A stretch of DNA of 31,733 bases from Glaciecola sp. UBA1851 (GTDB lineage Bacteria > Pseudomonadota > Gammaproteobacteria > Enterobacterales > Alteromonadaceae), in the NCBI GenBank assembly GCA_002338515.1, contig DDIL01000023.1, forward strand, positions 424 through 32,156, read 5' to 3'. The translations under genes were made by a program, and so were the position numbers. The notes beneath the pieces were generated by a model that did not search any database, had not been told where the DNA came from, and was given only the letters and a program-made list of their open reading frames with translations. Shown piece by piece: positions 25,613 through 31,733 of the stretch (its first letter is position 1; each line of letters begins with the position of its first letter).

Positions 25613-26227
25613 ATGCTAATTGGAATTCCTTTGGACCAAAAACGAAACGATACTCGACAACCTAAAGAGTGCTCAGCAGAAATGTCTGCGCACTTAGATA
25701 CTGTAGCCAAACAGCGTTGCAAGGTTTCATTTTCTAAGGTGTTTAGTTATTTTGCACCTCGCTTACGTTCGTATGCGCTAAAACAAATGGGCAATGAAGC
25801 ATTGGCGATGGAACTTGTACAAGACACAATGTCAAATGTTTGGCAAAAAGCGCACCTATTCAATTCTGAAAAAGGATCGCCTTCTACATGGATATTCACA
25901 ATAGCAAGGAACATACGTTTTGACATGCTCAGAAAGCTTCAAAACAGAAAAGAAGATGTTTGTTCTGACGACCTGTGGCCTGTATTATGCGAGCAAACTG
26001 CAGACACTAAAACCGCTCCACTCGACGAACAAATTACGCTTGAGCAGGTAGGTCATTACTTCGATGATTTACCAGTAAAGCAAAAGAAAGTCATTGAAGC
26101 GATTTATATATCTGGCAAGTCTCAGCAAGAAGTTGCTGATGAATTAGAAATACCATTAGGAACCGTTAAATCTAGAACACGTCTGGCGTTACAGCGTTTA
26201 AAGGACATGTTAAAGGAACATGATTAA
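25613..26227 (+). CDS. rpoE: ECF sigma factor, RpoE of the ChrR-partnered group
   Basis: Extracytoplasmic-function sigma-70 factor of 204 aa. Region 2 covers about 43-109 (YALKQMGNEALAMELVQDTM, then STWIFTIARNIRFDMLRK) and region 4 about 141-199 with the helix-turn-helix SGKSQQEVADELEIPLGTVK split around 167-186. A short region 3-like linker joins them. It overlaps the ChrR gene by 8 bp, which identifies the anti-sigma partner and the ECF11-like group. In Rhodobacter this factor answers singlet oxygen. AAGGTAGAG at about 25598-25606 is the ribosome binding site. This is not the envelope-stress RpoE that pairs with RseA. Confidence 0.92.
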   Translation: MLIGIPLDQKRNDTRQPKECSAEMSAHLDTVAKQRCKVSFSKVFSYFAPRLRSYALKQMGNEALAMELVQDTMSNVWQKAHLFNSEKGSPSTWIFTIARNIRFDMLRKLQNRKEDVCSDDLWPVLCEQTADTKTAPLDEQITLEQVGHYFDDLPVKQKKVIEAIYISGKSQQEVADELEIPLGTVKSRTRLALQRLKDMLKEHD

Positions 26228-27008
26228 GCTTCATCCAACTGATTCCGATTTAGTTGACTTTGTAGAAGGCACGTTGTCTCCTGCAAAGTCCCTACTTGTA
26301 TCCGCACACTGTGACATGTGCAACTGCTGTCGTGAAAAATCAGAAATATTTACAGAGCAACTTGCCTCTAAAGTGTTTGATGAACCAGAACAATCTACAT
26401 CAATTCTTTCAGACTTTGTTAATATGTTTAGTGAAATTACAGAAGATGAGGAATTGGCTAGCACCAATAATAATGGAATTTTAGCCAACCCATCAAATGT
26501 ACTTCAACAAATAATTAAAAATGAATTGAGGGATTCAAGAAACCATCCAAATCTTACGAAAAGCGACGCACTGTACCTAGATGGTCGAAAATTTATATTA
26601 CCCAAAACCTTAATTCGTTTTACTGATAGGCTAGGTGAGTGGTCGAAACTTGTTGGCAAGTTGTGGCAGGCTCAAATTGACATTGGTAACGGACAACTAG
26701 CACAATTTATATATATGGAAAAGGATGGTTCAATTCCAGAACATACCCATAAGGGGAATGAGCTAACGCTGGTTATCGATGGTGAATTTTCGGATGGTAT
26801 CAGCCAATATGATTCAGGTGATTATATTAACCTCAACAGCAGCCATACACACACTCCTTGTACTGCTTCTGAAGAAGGTTGTTTGGTGTTTAGCGTGATA
26901 GACCAACCGTTATATTTCACTTCAGGGTGGGCTAAGTTAGTTAACCCACTTAGTAATCTTTACTTTAAAGTTAATTCCGGTCAGTCCATTTCTATTAGCA
27001 AATCTTAA
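26220..27008 (+). CDS. chrR: ChrR-type zinc-binding anti-sigma factor with C-terminal cupin domain
   Basis: Cytosolic anti-sigma factor of 262 aa. The N-terminal anti-sigma domain has the zinc ligands H5, H30, C34 and C37 (AHCDMCNCC), spaced exactly as H6, H31, C35, C38 of Rhodobacter ChrR. The C-terminal cupin-like domain (about 130-235) has H175, H177, E181 and H211 with the same spacing as the second zinc site of Rhodobacter ChrR. Extra cysteines C31 and C36 lie in the first site. The family holds its sigma factor until singlet oxygen or organic peroxide arrives, then is degraded. Translation is coupled to the sigma gene by an 8-bp overlap. Confidence 0.95.
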   Translation: MIKLHPTDSDLVDFVEGTLSPAKSLLVSAHCDMCNCCREKSEIFTEQLASKVFDEPEQSTSILSDFVNMFSEITEDEELASTNNNGILANPSNVLQQIIKNELRDSRNHPNLTKSDALYLDGRKFILPKTLIRFTDRLGEWSKLVGKLWQAQIDIGNGQLAQFIYMEKDGSIPEHTHKGNELTLVIDGEFSDGISQYDSGDYINLNSSHTHTPCTASEEGCLVFSVIDQPLYFTSGWAKLVNPLSNLYFKVNSGQSISISKS

Positions 27009-27028
27009 AGCGTTCCCTCGCTTTTTTA
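27007..27028. terminator. Terminator between chrR and bamD (possibly bidirectional)
   Basis: AAAGCG (27007-27012), the loop TTCCCT and CGCTTT (27019-27024), followed by more Ts to 27027. The stem overlaps the last bases of the chrR stop codon. On the other strand a T-rich run also follows, so it may serve convergent bamD as well. Confidence 0.6.
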
Positions 27029-27037
27029 ACACTTTAT

Positions 27038-27799
27038 TTATTGAATAAATTCGCTTTCTGGATAATTCAATTTAAGCGTTTTCATTGCGTTTGTTTTTAA
27101 CTCATCTAAACCTAGCTGATCATAGCTAGCGACCATTATTTCTAATGCTGGTTGAACATGGCTAGTGTCACTAAAATGCTCAATTACGTAACGCCCTCTG
27201 TTAGCTGCTGCAACCCAGGCCTCTCTTCTCATATAGAATCGAGCTACATGAATTTCATATTTTGCTAGCCTACTTTTTATGTAAAGCATTCTCTGTTTAG
27301 AGTCTTTGGCGTACTTTGAATCAGGATATTTTTCTAATAAACGCCTAAAGTCTTCAAACGCTTCTCTTGAATTTGACGGATCACGATCGGCTCTATCAAC
27401 GCCCAAAAGCTCTTGAAATATGTTTGTATCTTGCTCCATATTAGTTAATCCACGCATATATAAAGCGTACTCTACATCTGCATGATTAGGATTTAACCGA
27501 ATGAAACGGTCTATTGTGGCAAGTGTTTTTTCTATATCTCTACTTTTATAATAAGCATAAATTAGGTCTAGTTGTACTTGATGAGAAAGTGGACCAAAAG
27601 GAAATTTAGAATCAATACTACTGAGCATTTGTGCAGCTGCAGTAAAATTACCATTATCTAAACTACGCTTTGCATCTTCATACATAGCTGTTGCACCTTG
27701 ATTTTGAACCATTTCTCGTTCTTTATCTTCCACACTACTACAACCAGAAAGCACCAGACCGGTAATGATTATTCCAAGAGGCAAAATTTTATTACGCAA
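27038..27799 (-). CDS. bamD: Outer membrane assembly lipoprotein BamD
   Basis: Essential outer-membrane lipoprotein of the BAM complex, which inserts beta-barrel proteins with BamA. The 253 aa (E. coli 245) start with a lipoprotein signal peptide whose lipobox is LSGC with C20 as the lipidated residue. TPR-type repeats follow (about 32-240), including SLDNGNFTAAAQMLSSID, FPFGPLSHQVQLDLIYAYYK and KYPDSKYAKDSKQRM. The start is a TTG at 27799, because no ATG gives a complete signal peptide. It is divergent from rluD across 142 bp, as in E. coli. Confidence 0.97.
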   Translation of the reverse strand: MRNKILPLGIIITGLVLSGCSSVEDKEREMVQNQGATAMYEDAKRSLDNGNFTAAAQMLSSIDSKFPFGPLSHQVQLDLIYAYYKSRDIEKTLATIDRFIRLNPNHADVEYALYMRGLTNMEQDTNIFQELLGVDRADRDPSNSREAFEDFRRLLEKYPDSKYAKDSKQRMLYIKSRLAKYEIHVARFYMRREAWVAAANRGRYVIEHFSDTSHVQPALEIMVASYDQLGLDELKTNAMKTLKLNYPESEFIQ

Positions 27800-27849
27800 T
27801 GTTTTATTCCATTTATCTTAAGATTTACATTCAAAATTACCCAACACAT

Positions 27850-27869
27850 TGAGAAGTTCTCAGTAGAAC
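27850..27869. repeat. Overlapping palindromes in the bamD-rluD divergent region
   Basis: TGAGAA-G-TTCTCA (27850-27862) is a perfect 6-bp dyad with one central base, and GTTCT-cagt-AGAAC (27856-27869) overlaps it. They lie about 50 bp upstream of the bamD start and 75 bp upstream of rluD, a good place for a shared operator. I cannot name the factor. Confidence 0.35.
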
Positions 27870-27941
27870 CACCACATGCAATGAGTATTCGTATTAAATG
27901 CTTGTTATACTATTATCATATTTCATTAGTATATCAAGATT

Positions 27942-28928
27942 ATGACTGAATCTGACAATAATATCTGTTTAAATGCGACAGTTCCAGACGAGCATTATAA
28001 TAGCAGACTAGACCAATCTATTGCGCGTTTGTTCCCTAATTATTCTCGTTCTAAACTAAAAGAATGGATCTTAGCGGGAAACGTGCAAGTAAACGATGTG
28101 AAAATTGATGCGCCAAGGCATAAACTTAAAGGTGGTGAAACAATTTCAGTAAATGCTGAACAACAAATTCAAGTTTTTAACCAAGCTGAATCCATAAAGT
28201 TAGATATAGTGTTTGAAGATGATGATATTTTAATCATCAATAAGCCTGCAAATTTAGTTGTGCACCCAGGAGCGGGCAACCCAAGCGGAACGGTTTTAAA
28301 TGCGCTTTTAAGTCACTATCCAGAAATAGAGAATGTGCCCCGTGCAGGTATTGTGCATCGCTTAGATAAAGACACGACGGGTTTGATGGTAATTGCAAAA
28401 AATTTGTCAGCGCAAACTAGCTTGGTTAATCAACTGCAAGAAAGAGAAATGGGCCGAGAATATGAAGCTGTTGTAATCGGTAATATGGTAGCTGGTGGTA
28501 TGGTTGAATCAAATATTGGTCGCCATCCTACCAAACGCACACTTATGGCTGTAACGGCAGTTGGTAAGCCTGCCGTAACGCATTACCGAGTGAAGCAAAA
28601 GTTTAGAGCACATACTCACCTTAGATTAAAACTAGAAACCGGGAGGACTCATCAAATAAGAGTGCATATGACTCATATAAAACACCCTCTAGTTGGAGAT
28701 ATTCAATATGGTGGAAGGCCACGTTTGCCCAAGCATGCAAGTCCTGAGTTTGTTGAATCGTTGCAAGGTTTCAGAAGGCAAGCTTTACATGCTATACAGT
28801 TAAGCCTAACACATCCTAAATCTGGCGAGCAAATGACTTGGACAGCGCCAATTCCTAAAGATTTTGAGCAATTATTAGCTAGTTTAAGTGATGATTTGAA
28901 AAGAAATGGCATGCCTGATACTTGGTAA
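27942..28928 (+). CDS. rluD: 23S rRNA pseudouridine(1911/1915/1917) synthase RluD
   Basis: Isomerises uridines 1911, 1915 and 1917 in helix 69 of 23S rRNA, needed for normal ribosome assembly. The 328 aa (E. coli 326) have an S4 RNA-binding domain (about 19-75) and the RluA-type catalytic domain with D142 in GIVHRLDKDTTGL, followed by TGRTHQIRVHMTHI. It is the first gene of rluD-pgeF-clpB, with 14 bp before pgeF. Confidence 0.97.
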   Translation: MTESDNNICLNATVPDEHYNSRLDQSIARLFPNYSRSKLKEWILAGNVQVNDVKIDAPRHKLKGGETISVNAEQQIQVFNQAESIKLDIVFEDDDILIINKPANLVVHPGAGNPSGTVLNALLSHYPEIENVPRAGIVHRLDKDTTGLMVIAKNLSAQTSLVNQLQEREMGREYEAVVIGNMVAGGMVESNIGRHPTKRTLMAVTAVGKPAVTHYRVKQKFRAHTHLRLKLETGRTHQIRVHMTHIKHPLVGDIQYGGRPRLPKHASPEFVESLQGFRRQALHAIQLSLTHPKSGEQMTWTAPIPKDFEQLLASLSDDLKRNGMPDTW

Positions 28929-28942
28929 TGATAAAGCTATAA

Positions 28943-29716
28943 ATGATTTTTAAGCCGAATAATCCATTAGGTGCCAACATAGTATGTTTTACGACTAGTG
29001 TAATAGGTGGGGTGAGTGATGGCCCTTATGATTCTTTGAATTTAGGTGCTCATGTTGGTGATGACAAGAATAATGTAAATGCTAATCGCAGAATACTTAA
29101 GTCAATACTGTTCAAAGAGTTGGAAGCATTGAAAAGTGTTGAAAAGCCGTTAAGTTTAGGTGGATGTCACTTTAAATGGTTGAATCAGGAACATACTATA
29201 AACCATCAGTTATATGAATCTGCTAAATTTGATTCTAACTTACCTTGCGACAGTATTTCGACAATGAGCATTAATAATCCACTCGTTGTAATGACAGCTG
29301 ATTGTATGCCTATTGTAATTAGTTCAACCTCGGGCCGAATTAGTGCAATCCATGCAGGGTGGAAAGGTTTGTTGTCCAATGTTATTGGTTCAACTTTAAA
29401 ATATTACCCGAAAAATGAAAATTTGAACGCTTGGATTGGCCCAAGTATTTGTCAAAAACACTTCGAAATTACCCATGAAATTTTGCACCTATTTGACGAT
29501 TATTCTGACTTTATTACTCAATTGAATAATAACAAATTTGTAGTAGATTTAGTTGGAATCGCTAAAAGGCAACTATCTTCATTTGGTATCAAATCAATTG
29601 AAGCTAGTCATATTTGTACTTACTGCAATCAACATTGCTTTTCTCATAGAAGAGCAACTCATCAAAATATACACAATACAGGACGCATGGCAACTGTGGT
29701 TGTGCGTGCTAATTAA
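28943..29716 (+). CDS. pgeF: Polyphenol oxidase family protein PgeF (YfiH), peptidoglycan editing factor
   Basis: Zinc-dependent cytosolic enzyme of the YfiH/laccase-domain family. In E. coli it removes L-Ser wrongly built into UDP-MurNAc-peptides. The 257 aa (E. coli 243) keep the catalytic zinc triad H84 (NQEHT), C121 (TADCMPI) and H137 (AIHAGWKGL), together with FTTSVIGGVSDGPYDSLNLG at the N-terminus and ASHICTYC near the C-terminus. It lies between rluD and clpB, as in most gammaproteobacteria. Confidence 0.95.
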   Translation: MIFKPNNPLGANIVCFTTSVIGGVSDGPYDSLNLGAHVGDDKNNVNANRRILKSILFKELEALKSVEKPLSLGGCHFKWLNQEHTINHQLYESAKFDSNLPCDSISTMSINNPLVVMTADCMPIVISSTSGRISAIHAGWKGLLSNVIGSTLKYYPKNENLNAWIGPSICQKHFEITHEILHLFDDYSDFITQLNNNKFVVDLVGIAKRQLSSFGIKSIEASHICTYCNQHCFSHRRATHQNIHNTGRMATVVVRAN

Positions 29717-29759
29717 TCCTTTTTAAAACAAACATTTAAAAGCTTTTGTTGTTAGTCAT

Positions 29760-29790
29760 ATTGAATTGTCAACCCAAAATACCCATAAAG
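29760..29790 (+). promoter_or_regulatory. Candidate heat-shock (sigma-32) promoter for clpB
   Basis: ATTGAAT (-35, from 29760) and ACCCATAA (-10, from 29781) with 14 bases between TTGAAT and ACCCAT, close to the E. coli consensus CTTGAAA-N11-16-CCCCATNT. It is about 30 bases before the ATG of clpB, a known heat-shock gene. Confidence 0.55.
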
Positions 29791-29818
29791 ATAGTATGGA
29801 AATTTTGGAGATAACATT

Positions 29819-31733
29819 ATGCGTTTAGATAAGTTTACAAGTAAATTTCAAATCGCAATATCAGATGCCCAGTCTTTAGCTTTGGGTAGAGATAATCAAT
29901 ATATAGAGCCCGTTCACTTAATGTCTGCAATGCTTAATCAACAAGGTACAAGCATCCGTGCTTTATTAGAAAGTGCTGGGGCAAACATTAACAGTTTGCG
30001 TTCACTGTTGAGTCAAAGCTTAGATAGCCTTCCCAAAATATCTGGCATTGGCGCGGATGTTCAACTTGGTCGCGATACGGTTAGATTGCTCAATATGTGC
30101 GACAAAATAGCACAAAAGAGAAAAGATGATTTTATAACTAGTGAAATCTTTGTTTTAGCTGCCATTCAAGATAAAGGCGTATTAACTGATATCTTAAAAA
30201 AGATCGGTTTAACTGAATCTAAAGTTGAAAGCGCAATTGATGATGTTAGGAAAGGCCAAAAAGTAACAGACCAAAATGCGGAAGATGTGCGCCAAGCTCT
30301 TGAAAAATATACCACAGACCTGACCGAAAGAGCAGAACAAGGAAAGCTGGATCCGGTCATTGGAAGAGATGACGAAATTAGAAGAACAGTCCAAGTATTA
30401 CAACGTAGAACTAAAAATAATCCAGTTTTGATTGGTGAACCTGGCGTAGGTAAAACCGCCATAGCAGAAGGTTTAGCACAACGAATAATTAATGGTGAAG
30501 TGCCAGAAGGGTTAAAGGGAAAACGGGTTTTATCACTTGATATGGGAGCATTACTTGCAGGAGCAAAATATCGAGGAGAGTTCGAAGAACGCTTAAAAGC
30601 TGTCTTAAATGAACTATCTAAAGAAGAAGGACGAGTTATCTTATTTATTGATGAATTGCATACTATGGTTGGTGCAGGCAAAGGAGAAGGGGCGATGGAT
30701 GCGGGCAATATGCTTAAACCCGCTCTAGCGCGAGGTGAATTACATTGCGTTGGCGCAACTACGCTAGATGAATATAGACAATTTATTGAGAAAGACGCAG
30801 CATTAGAAAGAAGGTTCCAAAAAGTTCTAGTCGACCAACCGTCTGTTGAAGATACCATTGCAATATTACGCGGATTAAAAGAAAGATACGAGTTACACCA
30901 TTCTGTTGATATAACCGACCCTGCTATTGTCGCTGCGGCTAGTTTGTCTAATCGATATATTAGCGATAGGCAACTACCTGATAAAGCGATAGATTTAATT
31001 GATGAAGCCGCTTCTAGCATTCGTATGCAGATAGATTCTAAACCAGAAGATATGGATAGATTGGAGCGCAGAATTATTCAGTTAAAGTTAGAAGAGCAAG
31101 CGTTGTCTAAAGAGACTGATACCGCTAGTCACAAACGGCTAGAAGTGATTGAGCTAGAAAGAGAACAAGCAGAAATTAAATATGCTGAGCTTGAAAAAAT
31201 CTGGAATAAAGAAAAAGATACCATGCAAGGAACTCAGGGTATAAAAGCAGAACTTGAGCAAGCGAAGCTTGACCTAGAGATTGCTAGAAGGGCGTCTGAT
31301 TTAAGTCATATGTCAGAACTTCAATACGGGAAAATACCTGAACTGGAGCAAAGGTTAGAGCAAGCTTCTGAAAATGAATCGTCAGAAAATACGCTACTTA
31401 AAAACAAAGTCACTGAAGTAGAAATTGCTGATGTCCTTTCTAGATGGACAGGGATCCCAGTGAGTAAAATGCTAGAAGGCGAAAAAGAAAAACTGATAAA
31501 TATGGAATCAGTATTAAAGAATCGAGTGGTTGGACAAGCTGAAGCGGTAACCGCTGTATCTAATGCCATCAGGCGCTCTCGAGCTGGTTTGGCCGATCCT
31601 GATAAGCCAACTGGTTCGTTCTTATTTTTAGGACCAACTGGCGTAGGCAAGACGGAGTTATGTAAAGCGCTGGCACATTTTATGTTTGATTCAAATGATG
31701 CGCTAGTGCGTATCGATATGTCTGAATTTATGG
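29819..31733 (+). CDS. clpB: ATP-dependent chaperone ClpB (3' end beyond the window)
   Basis: Hexameric AAA+ disaggregase that works with DnaK/DnaJ/GrpE to rescue aggregated proteins. The visible part is about 638 codons of an expected 857 or so and is open to the end of the window. The N-terminal Clp repeat domain (about 1-145) is followed by AAA-1 with Walker A GEPGVGKT (206-213) and Walker B near residue 279 (ILFIDELHT), the coiled-coil middle domain (about 400-525, rich in E, K and L) and the beginning of AAA-2 with Walker A GPTGVGKT (605-612), numbered as in E. coli. GGAG (29807-29810) precedes the ATG by eight bases. No frameshift is visible. Confidence 0.98.
   Translation, partial: MRLDKFTSKFQIAISDAQSLALGRDNQYIEPVHLMSAMLNQQGTSIRALLESAGANINSLRSLLSQSLDSLPKISGIGADVQLGRDTVRLLNMCDKIAQKRKDDFITSEIFVLAAIQDKGVLTDILKKIGLTESKVESAIDDVRKGQKVTDQNAEDVRQALEKYTTDLTERAEQGKLDPVIGRDDEIRRTVQVLQRRTKNNPVLIGEPGVGKTAIAEGLAQRIINGEVPEGLKGKRVLSLDMGALLAGAKYRGEFEERLKAVLNELSKEEGRVILFIDELHTMVGAGKGEGAMDAGNMLKPALARGELHCVGATTLDEYRQFIEKDAALERRFQKVLVDQPSVEDTIAILRGLKERYELHHSVDITDPAIVAAASLSNRYISDRQLPDKAIDLIDEAASSIRMQIDSKPEDMDRLERRIIQLKLEEQALSKETDTASHKRLEVIELEREQAEIKYAELEKIWNKEKDTMQGTQGIKAELEQAKLDLEIARRASDLSHMSELQYGKIPELEQRLEQASENESSENTLLKNKVTEVEIADVLSRWTGIPVSKMLEGEKEKLINMESVLKNRVVGQAEAVTAVSNAIRRSRAGLADPDKPTGSFLFLGPTGVGKTELCKALAHFMFDSNDALVRIDMSEFM

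Noticed and set aside
20271..27008. Genomic island or mobile element carrying the stress-lipid cluster
   Set aside because: No integrase, transposase, tRNA or terminal repeat was seen, and base and codon use look like the neighbours.
30166..31020. 284-codon open frame antisense to clpB
   Set aside because: It is serine-rich with no recognisable domain and lies entirely opposite the well-conserved clpB sequence. It is a shadow of the clpB codon pattern.

Overview
The window looks like chromosomal DNA from a marine, low-GC gammaproteobacterium, most likely of the Alteromonadales. The reasons are the gene order nrdR-ribD-ribE-ribBX-ribH-nusB-thiL-pgpA beside dxs-ispA-xseB and pomAB, a sodium-type flagellar stator (PomA/PomB), AT-rich coding sequence, and housekeeping proteins with gammaproteobacterial lengths and catalytic residue positions. 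The genus cannot be decided from the sequence alone. I see no phage, insertion sequence, CRISPR array, tRNA or rRNA.

Layout. 1-6036: a LuxR-type response regulator faces a very large sensor kinase whose N-terminal half is a sodium/solute-symporter-like membrane domain (a CrbR/CrbS-type acetate-switch pair); ettA lies directly upstream of the kinase gene on the same strand. 6308-8746: a stand-alone lpxD (lipid A acyltransferase) and glyA with a clear terminator. 8981-15227: nrdR, the riboflavin genes ribD, ribE, ribBX and ribH, then tightly packed nusB, thiL and pgpA. The ribBX product has lost the zinc cysteines of its GTP cyclohydrolase II half, so GTP cyclohydrolase II must be encoded elsewhere. 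15276-18333 (minus strand): xseB, ispA and dxs, an isoprenoid precursor operon. 18585-20269: pomA-pomB with a well-matched FliA (sigma-28) promoter about 130 bp upstream.

20271-27008 is the most interesting region. A minus-strand operon of four genes (short-chain dehydrogenase, FAD-dependent amine-oxidase-like protein, DUF1365 protein, cyclopropane-fatty-acid synthase-like methyltransferase) is joined by 4-bp overlaps or a short gap. On the plus strand, beyond a 501-bp intergenic region, lie a LON-substrate-binding-domain protein and then an ECF sigma factor overlapping a ChrR-type zinc anti-sigma factor. Both zinc sites of ChrR are intact. By analogy with the Rhodobacter RpoE-ChrR system this is probably a singlet-oxygen or photo-oxidative stress regulon that chemically modifies membrane fatty acids. 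The roles of the LON-domain protein, the DUF1365 protein and the FAD enzyme are the least described part.

27038-31733: bamD (minus) diverges from rluD-pgeF-clpB, the conserved gammaproteobacterial order. clpB has a heat-shock-type promoter candidate and runs off the end of the window after about 638 codons. Several genes use non-ATG starts (crbR probably TTG, nusB GTG, thiL TTG, pomA GTG, bamD TTG).
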